Below are positions 54,662 through 64,000 of a stretch of 64,000 nucleotides of DNA, one piece after another (the stretch's first letter is position 1; each line of letters begins with the position of its first letter). The stretch comes from Hofstenia miamia (taxonomy: Eukaryota > Xenacoelomorpha > Acoela). Below the pieces are notes generated by a model. It saw only the letters and a list, made by a program, of their open reading frames with translations. It was not told the origin of the DNA and made no database searches. The stretch spans positions 2,729,740-2,793,739 of the forward strand of contig SCFE01000008.1 in the NCBI GenBank assembly GCA_004352715.1, in the 5' to 3' direction. A program made the position numbers and the translations under genes.

Positions 54662-55179
54662 TATATTTATATATATATATATGAGCAAACCTTAAATTTA
54701 TTATAGCGGTATTATAGTGTGGTATATGCTAACTAAAGTTTCAAATGAATGCTTACCTTAATTAAATATTAGCGTAAAACGTGCACAACTGATTCACACT
54801 TGCCAGCATAATGTTGTCCCGTCACTACAGACAACCGATTCGGTACTCAATCACCTGTTCAACTATGCTTACAAATACTTTCTCACAAAGCCATTCAAAT
54901 TTGGCGATATGGAACTAATTGATTTTGGAATACCTACATATCAAACCCGTTAAATGATTTTTGAATTTTCACTTAATCATACACATGGGTAACTACAATT
55001 TTAGTCCCTCTGATGGTTTATCCATAAAATATTAATACATTTGTGTTCATTGAAAAAATTAGTTAGCAGAATACGCCTTACCCAATTCGACCTTGAGGAG
55101 TCTAAAAACCCCAGGTCGAGTGGAATTAAAGAGAACCTAAAAATATTTTTACGACGAGTTTTTAACATCACATCTACTG

Positions 55180-55900
55180 GTTGATAAAAATCAGTGCTAA
55201 TATAAAGAGGTGATTTCGTGGACCTTTCAAACTTTTAGAAATGAGGCCAATCCTTTGGAATAGATCTGTTAGTGTAAATAAACAGTGGTTACAATTTAAA
55301 AAATATAATAGGACTAATTTTGCTAGAATTTCTTTCTATAAACGAATTTCTTTCTATAAACATCTCACTTAAAGAACTCAAACATTTTTTCCGACCTAGT
55401 TTACTATCAAAAACGATAAACTAAACGGAAATATTCTTGGTACCTCGCTTTTTAAAATGTCTATAAATGACATGAAAGATTATATGCAATATGCAAACCA
55501 TGTGTGTAAAGTTTACAGTGACGAGGCAAATAACCAAATAGAATTAAGCTTTTGATCTCTATCCAGTTACTTTTCAATGCATAAGATGCTAATAAATGTT
55601 AAAAAAAAACTCTAAAGTTTGCTTACTCAATCATCACTATTCAAAGTGATCACTCAAACAAAGCCTTAGTGCTAAAAAATACGAAAATTTCAAAATTACA
55701 TATTTTAAATACTTTGGGTCACTTTTGACTCAAATATATTACATAGGGTACATATTAAATCATTAAACAAACAAAATTACTTTTGGCAGAAAGACTTCAT
55801 GCATTTTACACAAGTTGTCTATTTATTTGTACCTAACTATTTTATTTTGAAAAGTACTTCATTTCCAAATACACGCGAAGAAATAATGAAGACTTGAAAT
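55180..55900 (+). pseudogene. LINE reverse-transcriptase remnant
   Basis: One frame near 55425-55550 reads GNILGTSLFKMSINDMKDYM, then YANHVCKVYSDEANN, close to the RT palm pattern QGSILGPLLFxIYINDMxxY followed by the YADD region. A later frame (about 55645-55730) has SLSAKKYENFKI and FKYFGSLLT. Many stops; an old relic. The YADD motif itself is not preserved. Confidence 0.5.
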
Positions 55901-55999
55901 ATATATATAACACAAGCGCTTGAGAAAGAAACGATTACTGCTTCGAAAAATAATATCTGTAGATCAACTCAAATTTCCAAATAGTTTATTCAAATACAC

Positions 56000-57740
56000 C
56001 GCCTCTAGACTATATAAAATTTTTTAAAGTTCTCTCTCCTTTTAGTTGCATAAAGATGCCAGAAAATAAAATTAATTTCAATGAAAAAGCAAAAAGATTT
56101 ATATTAAAATATAAATCCAAGATTAAAACACCAATAAAATAATTTCCACAAGAAATTAAATGCACTAGGAATTTTAAACGATTTCGCAATTTTAAAAGCA
56201 AAGTTTGTTCCTGAAAGTGTCAGATAAGCTACAAATTTTAGAATTATATAATTTTTACATATTGTATTGCTTTATGTTATTCATTTTGATGACACTACTT
56301 AGAAGGTATTATCAAATTTTTAAACTGAAACATTTTTTACAAAATGAAAATTACAATGAAACGGGAACTGGAGAACCATAGTTGTAATTGAAGCTGAAAT
56401 TGTCAGATTTTAAAAGATGAAATTGAAACACCAGTACAAACAAATTGGGTATACTGAACAAAAAAATACTTTACATATTTTAGCAAACATTGCTCTTATT
56501 TGAATAACAATTCTGGTATTGAAATCTACAATTGGCCAAAAATAAACTATATTTTGTACAAAAATTGAATTGCTATTAGATTCAAGCAATATATTAATAA
56601 CAATAGACAAGCAATATATTAATAACAATAGATCAATTGAATTTGTCTTTTAACATCAATCAACTTAGCCAAGACAGTAATAAATATGCAGCATCATTAT
56701 TATTAATATAAATTCTGTTTTCTTTAAGACTGTCGCTTCACGATTAGTCAAAATGGATATTTTCATGCATTCATTGTTTGTCACAAAGTTGATAAAGGTT
56801 AATACGAACAACAATTTACGTACTCGTCTGACGATTACACTGATCTACAAGATTTTGCCCGTAAAACAAACTATATATATTTTCTAATCATTTAACCATT
56901 AGGCCCAGTCAAAGAAATAATGGTGTAAATTACTTTCCCTGCATTCTAATACTCATTCCAAGCATTTCAAACCATAATTTTAAAAAATAAAAATCAATCA
57001 AGCATTTTTGTGTAGCATAGAGGCAACACTGCGCCTTATGCAGCAGTTTGAACCCATATAACCAAATGCATGGCTGCTGTTGAGGATTAAAGTATGTGTA
57101 GCACATACGCTGCACAGAGCCTAACAGGGTTAAGATCACAAAAATCACAAAAAAAATTTTTCAAACAAAATTTTTTAGCTATAACTAATTTAATTTTTCT
57201 TCAAATAAGAATTTTTAAACTAAGATTATTAAAAAAATTATAAAGTGATTAGTTTTAAAAACATACCATTGCATTTGCATTGCTCTTTTCAAATCTAGTC
57301 TTGTTTTTAGAATATCTCTAATAATTTTTGTGATAGAGGCCCAAATGTTCCAGAAGAGTTGATTTTTTAAGAAAAAATTCAATATTTTCACACTTTTTTG
57401 AAAATAAAAAAAAATTGTGCTGCCCGTAAAAAACCGTTTATTTCATATTATAGAAAATTTTCCGCTGATTTCAAATATGCCTTTATTTTTGCTGTGTGAT
57501 TAATAGTAACAGAAGTAGAACATTTTATTTAGATGGCGTAATTTTATAGTTAGAAGTATAACTGTATTGAAAATATACATGCATATGTTTTAGGGATGTA
57601 TAAAATATTATATTTAAATATTTTATCGCCTCCTTAACATTAATAAAATTAATAATTATAAAAAATAGCGTTCACTTATATAGGGATACAAAAGATATCA
57701 AAAACATTTAAGTCATAACACTGTAAGTCACACCCTGCAT
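56000..57740. other. Region upstream of the LOXHD1-like gene, no feature found
   Basis: AT-rich. Minus-strand open frames at 56010-56201, 56410-56628 and 56930-57148 show no domain. A 25-bp unit (GCAATATATTAATAACAATAG and flank) is tandemly doubled at about 56587-56631. Confidence 0.4.
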
Positions 57741-57754
57741 TTGAATAAATTTTT

Positions 57755-58140
57755 TTAGATTCTTTCAAATTTTGTTGATAATATTTTTCTCTTGTGTTGT
57801 GCACTAGAAGAATCCCTTACGATGTTCCATATATGGTCCTCCATGATTCGCTCATTCCATTTTCCAGAGTATCTTTTTCCATGGTAACTAGTGTCTTGGT
57901 GAAAGCGCTCACCATTCCCCTCGTTTACATCTCCGAGATTTGAGGGAAAGCAGCCAAAGTGAGAATTCAAAAAAATGCATTTTTGTGCTCATATTACAGC
58001 CCATATTTCCAAAATTAGTAATTAAATTAGAAACAATTTCTTCATAGGTTTTGCATTTTCTGTTGCATAAGAATCCTCTGACTACATCTCTGAATGATTT
58101 CCATGCTTTTTCAGGCTCGGTCATTACCGCTTCTATCCGG
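57755..58140 (-). pseudogene. Fragment of a dispersed invertebrate ORF family (GERFHQD motif)
   Basis: The minus strand encodes AWKSFRDVVRGFLCNRK, NLITNFGNMGCNMSTKMHF, then after a frameshift near 57965 NSHFGCFPSNLGDVN, GERFHQDTSYHGKRYSGKWN and IMEDHIWN. From memory, many arthropod and cnidarian genomes carry dispersed ORFs with GCNMS.K.HFL.SHL..FP.NLG.VS.E.GERFHQDI..ME.RYQG.W...MMADYCW. They behave like part of a mobile element. The frameshift and the missing flanks make this a relic. Confidence 0.6.
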
Positions 58141-58899
58141 TCAGTTCAACATTCGTCTTCTTTGTGGACCATTCCAAATTCCAGCCTTTAGGTTGGCATC
58201 AGATAATTTTGGAATAATGAGCAGATAAAGCCGAAAGCACATAAAGTAAATACTGCATATTATTTAATTCAACTTCAATAAACACACTAACTGACTATAT
58301 TGTATTAACAGTGAACAACAATGCATACTAAGTTCACCACTTCTGAATGCCCATTCTCTGATAAATGTTTTACATCTGTCAAATTTTTAGACATTTTTGA
58401 ATTTTATCTTAACATTTTGCCCTGAAAAGAAAAATGAATGTCGTATGGCATTCAACGAATTCATTAAAAATGACTAAGCGCGCCTTCCAAATGCAAGATC
58501 AAAATTGAAGCTAATTTCTGTAATCACAAATTATAAGCGATCTAAATCAAACTCATTTAAAAGATCGGAGCGGAAAAAAATTAGAAATATCGAATGAATT
58601 AAACTTTTTAAAAAGTTTCCCACTATACAATTGACAAAACATTCTTAATGTATAATTTCTTTTACAATAACTTTGGAAGATTTAGTCTATTTATATTCAT
58701 CTTTTTTGTTTAAGTTTGGTTCCCTTAATTCTATATAAATTGATTTCATGATGTTTAGTTGATTATAAATTGCCTTTGGTAAGACATAGGTAAATTTCAT
58801 ATCGCAGTTCTTTAGGCGATTGGAGATGGTTGACTGATTTTTGTGTTCTTTAATTCTTGTTTGTAAATTTCTGGGCGTCTTTTCATGGTATCGTGCACC

Positions 58900-59240
58900 A
58901 CAGTTGCAAGAAATTTCCTAAAAGACTTTGAAAAGGTTTTCAATCCAAACATGTTAAACAAATGGTGAGATTTTTTTAAATACCCTAGGAAAATAGAATA
59001 CCCACCTAATTGAGTACGACAAGGTTTTTCAAAAACTATTTTGCACCTAAATCAGTGATCATTTAAATAACTATAACTTATTACCAAACACCCAATTTGC
59101 TTTTTACAAAGATTTTTCAACAACTGGTGCATTATTAAATATTAAAAATTTAAGAGCATCAATCGATTCTAATATATTTTTAGCTATAGCCTGCTTAGAT
59201 CTCTAAAAAGCCTTTGCTTCTCTTAATCGCTATATACTAA
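58900..59240 (+). pseudogene. Old LINE RT, 5' part, interrupted at 59240
   Basis: The plus strand reads NYNLLPNTQFAFYKDFSTTG, ALLNIKNLRASIDSNIFL, then KAFASLNRYIL. This is the RT core (QFGFRKGxSTTxALL, then DxSKAFDSLNHxxLL) with one stop in place of the serine of SKAFD. It is cut off by the insertion at 59241 and resumes at 61021. Confidence 0.75.
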
Positions 59241-61020
59241 TTAATAATAATAATAATAATAAACTTTTATTTTAAAACGGATAAAAACATCCATTTAAGT
59301 TATAGAAATGCTAGATCTTCATTCGACGAAGGAGCCGATATGGAAATAGAGAACGTTCTTGTTCAGAGTTGGTTTTGATTACTCCAGGGAGCCTCCCACA
59401 CAGTCGACTATCTCCATGTAAGCGTTGAGGCAGAATATCTTGCAATACATGATTCTCAGAATTCAGTATCTGCTGAAGAAGCCTATTATCAACTTTGGTT
59501 ATGATTTTTTCAATAGGGGTATAATTTGATATAATTTTAAGAAGTAAAGCTTTTTTCTGAACTTTATCTAAGAGCAGCATAAGGAACCTCCCCAAACTGA
59601 ACAACAATATGTTAGCGAGGGCATAACTAATGCATAGTATAGTGTTTGTAGTTCATATTGGCTAAATCCAAGATGTTTCAATATCAGCAATAAATACAAC
59701 TTACTAGTAGCTTTTTTGCCATGCTCCTGATGTGATGAGAAAATGAAAGTGCCTTGCCAAAGTACACACCAAGCAATTTCACTACAGATTGTTGTCTGAT
59801 ATATTGCAGCTCAGGGACAAAATTGCTCTTGTCTCCAACATCGTACAAGCCAGGTTCAATAAGAGTATTACCGTCAGCAAAAGCTGATAATGAGAAGTTA
59901 GCTGTGTCTTCTATTTGATAGGTGTTATCGACAGCACAGTTAAAAAACAGGAACACTGATGGTTCCTTGAGGAACTCTAAGTTCAATGTAACGAACTGCA
60001 GAATGTTGGCCATTTATAGTGATGAGATGGCTTCTTCTGGTGAGGAAACTGGTATACCATTTCATAATATGAGGATTTATGGGAGGATTCAATCTAGATA
60101 GACCGTCAATAATTGCTGCGTGGCTAGCCGTGTCGAATGCCTTAGACACGTCCAGCGTAATTACTCGGCAACAGTCATGGCTACTCCTGAATTTGTAAAT
60201 CTGATGCAGGATCTTTATTAGTGCGCATGCTGTTGAACTTTGTTTACGAAAACCAAACTGCAAAGGGCTTAATGATCTGTGATATGAGTTAGAAACATAT
60301 TTGTCATATACCATTGTTTCAAAGACCCAAGAAATAATAGGCGGGAGCGATATTGGCCGCAAATCTTTCGGTTCCTTCTGGTTGGCCTTCTTAGGAATAA
60401 GTCTAATGTTAGCGATTTCCCAAGCATCAGGAAACGCATCACAGTAAAGTGAAAGATTGAATAATGAATAAACAGGATCAGCAAGATATGCAGCACCGTA
60501 TTTAAAAACCCAGAAAGGCAAACCGTTCATTTCACAGCTCGTTTTCTTGATTCCATTCAGATAATGACAAACTTCATGAGGATAAAAAGAAGGAATGTCT
60601 TGCAATAATGGGATCTTGTCACGCCAATCAGACACGAGTAGAGTTATTAGCATTAGAAACAGAGAACGAATTAGAATAGTCATTGACATTATCAGCGTTA
60701 AAATCATCACAGGAGCCTGGGGTAGCATGAATGAGGGAGTTGACTTTAGCCTACCAATTCGTCGAACCTATTTTATCTAGATACCTGTAATTGGCCTTTA
60801 TCTTTTCTCGAATTCGTTTATTGATTGATTCTGCGTCCACAAACCGACCTCTTTTTAAAAGTTTGTTCTTGAGAAGAATTTTAATGACAGCGGATACGTA
60901 TTCAGGAACTCTATCTCGTATTACCACTCTCCGAAGAGGACAGTTCTCCTCAAAGATTCGATGTAGAATATTATCAAAGTGGGAAACAGCAATATTAATA
61001 TCGGAACAATAAAAAAACAT
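59241..61020 (-). mobile_element. 5'-truncated CR1-like LINE nested in the older LINE
   Basis: Minus-strand element. It starts (right end) in the linker before the RT (61020-60751) and continues into a 262-codon RT frame (60728-59940). That frame has IANIRLIPKK, KDLRPISLPPIISWVFE, QFGFRKQSSTACALI, VITLDVSKAFDTASH and LRVPQGTISVPVF. A shifted frame (60013-59684) has AFADGNTL where YADD is expected, then VVKLLGVYFGKALSFSHHIR. The last frame (59607-59311) is a typical LINE C terminus. The 3' end has a poly(A)-like AATAAA and a (TTA)n tail at 59243-59262. TACTAA flanks it at 59235-59240 and 61021-61026. Frameshifts and the altered catalytic box make it inactive. Confidence 0.87.
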
Positions 61021-61330
61021 TACTAAAGTTTGCCTTAGGATTTTATCTTAGTAGTAAGCAATTGATAACCAGTTATCTTTATCAAAGATTCCCGAGAATT
61101 AAGTTAAATATTTTTTTGGAATGGTTAGCCGTTTACAATAGGGTGCATCAAGGAACAATCTAGGCCCTCTTGTTTTCAGCACTTATGTTAATAACATGCA
61201 TTCTATAACTAATTGCGATTTAATCCAATATACGGATGATACTAGCATTTTCAGCGATATTATATCAGTGCGCTTAACATCTAAACAATACTAATAACGT
61301 TATGCAAAATGTGACAAAGCTAAATGTTTA
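61021..61330 (+). pseudogene. Old LINE RT, 3' part, resumed after the nested insertion
   Basis: Continues the RT of 58900-59240: KFALGFYLSSKQLITSYLYQ, then NRVHQGTI with a stop and, after a shift, LIQYTDDTSIFSD, the YADD box with Y-T-D-D. Decay continues beyond 61260. Confidence 0.72.
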
Positions 61331-61339
61331 CAAAACCGA

Positions 61340-62104
61340 CTAGTGAAAAATAGTAAGCCTTTTTAACTATACAATGGTTAAAGCAAAGGAGCAATGCAAA
61401 ATTACTCTTTTATAAGAAGTTAATGATCAGTTTAGACTTGATGCTTACATTTCTTAATTTGATGAAAATTATGGTGTAAAAAATTCATAAACAGTATTAT
61501 ATACCAGCTATTTTTCTCTAAATATGTTCCAATTTTGCATTCATAGTAATAACTAATGGGATTCTATTCTTTAGTGATTTGGCATAAATAGAAAGGATGC
61601 GCTTTTTTGCCCGTGGATTTCGCGACCTAAAGAAATTAAAAACATTGAAAAAATGAAATCTTTTGAAAAGCATTTAAAAATCCTCCTCAAGCAAAAATAT
61701 ATTTCTAGTACATCATGGCTAGGATACAAATTATATAACAATGACTATACGATAAGTCGTTATGAAAATATTACTATAGTAATCTATCATTAACCTGGAA
61801 GACTTGTTAATGTAATGTATGATTTGAAACTATTTCAGCATATTCTTTCAAAACCAGATAGTGAGGAGGCATCGACTAGATTTATTTTTCAATTTCAATT
61901 TAGCTTTTAGATCTTCCTGTTTAGTGATAAAACGAAATTTAAATTGTAATATAAACTACCCCGTACCGCATGACCAACAACATTACCCAAGTTTTTAAAG
62001 GTATGATTAAAAGTCTTACATATTTCGTATAAGTTACAAGGTTACCACTGATAAACTTTTCTATTTGACTGATTTTTTTGTTTTATATAAGAGCGAATTT
62101 AACC
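61340..62104. other. Intergenic sequence, no feature found
   Basis: AT-rich DNA between the old LINE and an N gap; no recognisable coding or repeat content. Confidence 0.4.
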
Positions 62105-62725
62105 NNNNNNNNNNNNNNNNNNNNNNNNNNNNNNNNNNNNNNNNNNNNNNNNNNNNNNNNNNNNNNNNNNNNNNNNNNNNNNNNNNNNNNNNNNNNNNNN
62201 NNNNNNNNNNNNNNNNNNNNNNNNNNNNNNNNNNNNNNNNNNNNNNNNNNNNNNNNNNNNNNNNNNNNNNNNNNNNNNNNNNNNNNNNNNNNNNNNNNNN
62301 NNNNNNNNNNNNNNNNNNNNNNNNNNNNNNNNNNNNNNNNNNNNNNNNNNNNNNNNNNNNNNNNNNNNNNNNNNNNNNNNNNNNNNNNNNNNNNNNNNNN
62401 NNNNNNNNNNNNNNNNNNNNNNNNNNNNNNNNNNNNNNNNNNNNNNNNNNNNNNNNNNNNNNNNNNNNNNNNNNNNNNNNNNNNNNNNNNNNNNNNNNNN
62501 NNNNNNNNNNNNNNNNNNNNNNNNNNNNNNNNNNNNNNNNNNNNNNNNNNNNNNNNNNNNNNNNNNNNNNNNNNNNNNNNNNNNNNNNNNNNNNNNNNNN
62601 NNNNNNNNNNNNNNNNNNNNNNNNNNNNNNNNNNNNNNNNNNNNNNNNNNNNNNNNNNNNNNNNNNNNNNNNNNNNNNNNNNNNNNNNNNNNNNNNNNNN
62701 NNNNNNNNNNNNNNNNNNNNNNNNN
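62105..62725. other. Assembly gap (621 N)
   Basis: Run of N; open frames crossing it are meaningless. Confidence 1.
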
Positions 62726-62811
62726 AAGTGCATATCTATTGCAAGGTTTTCAAATTGTTATCTTGTTGACTATGTGAAGATTTAATGAAAGTCTCTGATT
62801 CTTAGTTGTAG

Positions 62812-62845
<34 letters not shown>

Positions 62846-62848
<3 letters not shown>

Positions 62849-63090
62849 GCGCTTTCTGCTATGGAAAATGCAAAAATCTTACATTTGACGGGAAATGGTG
62901 CGAAATTTCTAAGGCATTTAGCGGGAATCGCACTTTTTCGCCAAAAAACCTATTTTTTGGCCAATGCTCCTACATTATTCACTCGAGCTTAAATAGATAT
63001 GCCATGGGGGTAGGTAAAATTAAAGAGACACTACCCTGCAAAATTTCAAAGATTTATGTTTAGAAAGCGGTCATGAGGTTTTTAAAAAAC
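62846..63090 (+). mobile_element. TTTCCCGC-family MITE, third copy
   Basis: Follows a (TA)n tract (62818-62846) and shares with 47711-47972 the blocks GCTATGGAAAATGCAAAA, TTAGCGGGAATCGCACTTTT and CCATGGGGGTAGGTAAA. The left end reads TTCGCGCTTTC rather than TTTCCCGCTTT, and the right GCGGGAAA end is missing. It lies just downstream of the membrane-protein gene's poly(A) signal. Confidence 0.72.
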
Positions 63091-63146
63091 AATTATATAA
63101 AACAATATATATAATATCAGCTAATAAGTAAAGTAAAAATACAAAC

Positions 63147-63152
63147 TTTATT
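63147..63152 (-). terminator. Poly(A) signal for the membrane-protein gene
   Basis: AATAAA on the minus strand, 80 bases past the TAA stop of the membrane-protein exon, a normal distance for a short 3'UTR. Confidence 0.6.
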
Positions 63153-63231
63153 TGATTTTCATTGAACAATGCAAAATAATAGCCTATTGCGAAATATACA
63201 GATAGCTGAACAAAATGTACAAATTTACAAC

Positions 63232-63521
63232 TTAAAGGTACATGCCATTAATTAAATAATCCTCGTCGTTTTCAGTAATGAATTTGCGGAATTTGAAAGC
63301 TCCATGTCGGCGGTTAATAACACAACGGACAGTGATATACATGAGCAGAAGCATTGAAAAGCAAACGCCAATGATAAGTGGAACAAGAGCACTCATCCGC
63401 AATTTGGAAAGCTTCGAAGGCATTTGGGAAGTGAAAATACTGTCCAAAAAGAAATTCGACGATTCTTCAGCAGGATTTTTATGAGTGGTAGTTCCTCGGT
63501 CCAAATATAGACCAGGTTTAG
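63232..63521 (-). CDS. Last exon of an unidentified single-pass membrane protein
   Basis: Minus-strand terminal exon: acceptor ending AATTTAG at 63522-63523, 95 codons, TAA stop at 63232-63234. It encodes a short luminal or extracellular segment, a hydrophobic span of about 22 residues (ALVPLIIGVCFSMLLLMYIT), a basic stop-transfer stretch (RCVINRRH), and a cytoplasmic tail of about 30 residues that ends acidic (FITENDEDYLINGMYL). DEDYLI fits the acidic dileucine sorting consensus [DE]xxxL[LI]. The rest of the gene lies beyond the right edge. I do not recognise the family; a sorting receptor is one possibility suggested only by the tail. It ends about 12.5 kb upstream of the LOXHD1-like start on the same strand. 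Confidence 0.72.
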
Positions 63522-63983
63522 CTAAATTCAAGTATTAGTTTAGCAGAAAGAAACGGAAAGATGCAGTGCATTGTCTTAACAAAATATTTATAAGGATTAA
63601 TGAAACGTTCACAATGAATTTCATTAGAGTGGTGTTTTCAGTAAACGATTTATCACAGCTCAATTTGACAACTTGTCGCGAATGGAAACAATTAAAATGT
63701 TGCTGACAAAACGAGTTGATGTTTATCAAGACGACAATTCATTGGATTTCAAGAGATCATAATTGCCGTTAGCAAATCGTTTACTGGAAAAACCGCATTG
63801 ATTTGCAGCATTGAATTTTTGAATGGTAAAGATCACAATTTGCAATAAAAAAATTACCAAACTTCTGCAAAAGCAATCAATGACAAACTAATCGCAAACA
63901 AAAATGCCCTTGACAAATGAACGTGGTGCTTCCAAGTCAACGATTTGTCAACAGAGCAATTAAAATATCGCATGAATTGCCAT

Positions 63984-64000
63984 CTTAATAATAATAATAA
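63984..64000. repeat. (TAA)n microsatellite at the window edge
   Basis: Simple repeat cut by the end of the window. Similar (TAA/ATT)n tracts occur at 46016-46040, about 49030-49075, about 49695-49745, 51363-51417, about 52130-52155 and 59243-59262. Confidence 0.85.

Noticed and set aside
60269-60496. Second minus-strand frame inside the nested LINE, and plus-strand frames at 60595-61012
   Set aside because: Shadows of the RT and linker reading frames, with no domain content.
1-64000. CRISPR arrays, operons, promoters, ribosome binding sites or a bacterial origin
   Set aside because: No regularly spaced short repeats or prokaryotic gene layout; the sequence is clearly animal nuclear DNA, and no core promoter could be placed with confidence.

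Overview
The window is nuclear DNA from an animal, most likely a bilaterian invertebrate, but the species cannot be named from the sequence. The DNA is strongly AT-rich and its coding exons are short, with good GT/AG splice borders and introns of up to about 8 kb. Its genes are animal genes: a LOXHD1-type PLAT-repeat protein and a broken copy of a FoxF forkhead gene. The rest is littered with eukaryotic transposons and (TA)n/(TAA)n microsatellites. There is no operon, CRISPR array, rRNA or tRNA that I can support.

The main gene runs on the minus strand from about 50.8 kb down past 4.05 kb. It is the amino-terminal part of an orthologue of LOXHD1 (lipoxygenase homology domains 1). I could place twelve exons: 50549-50780, 50217-50275, 46090-46380, 39146-39433, 38017-38400, 31362-31565, 27525-27739, 23463-23608, 19117-19317, 11373-11702, 10256-10410 and 4051-4276. 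Every exon-exon junction agrees in reading phase, giving 909 complete codons with no stop. The product starts with a basic, serine-rich stretch of about 100 residues, followed by six complete PLAT domains and the first strand of a seventh. The gene continues off the left edge. At the right edge (63232-63521, minus) is the last exon of a different gene, encoding the transmembrane segment and short acidic tail of a single-pass membrane protein, with a poly(A) signal at 63147-63152.

The LOXHD1 introns and the 12 kb upstream act as a transposon trap. They hold a decayed hAT/ZMYM-type transposase (4870-6846), a Harbinger-type hairpin MITE (7172-7397), a Penelope GIY-YIG fragment (7480-7755), and a second hAT transposase fragment (8400-8720). 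A pogo/Tigger fragment (16704-17000) and several inverted-repeat MITEs follow. A LINE remnant at 30261-31170 is split by a 243-bp hAT MITE with a perfect 8-bp target duplication. A 1.4-kb hAT element (33715-35150) also has a perfect 8-bp target duplication and contains a GC-rich block. A FoxF retropseudogene lies at 35749-37103. At 58.9-61.3 kb an old LINE (+) is interrupted by a younger CR1-like LINE (-); removing the insert re-opens the older frame.

The assembly has flaws that matter. There are eight N runs. There are also eight single Ns, and seven of them sit exactly on the edge of a near-identical local duplication. Those duplications look like unresolved alleles inserted by the assembler, not true tandem repeats. 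I found no new biological system. The most informative results are the complete in-phase LOXHD1 model and the nested insertions.
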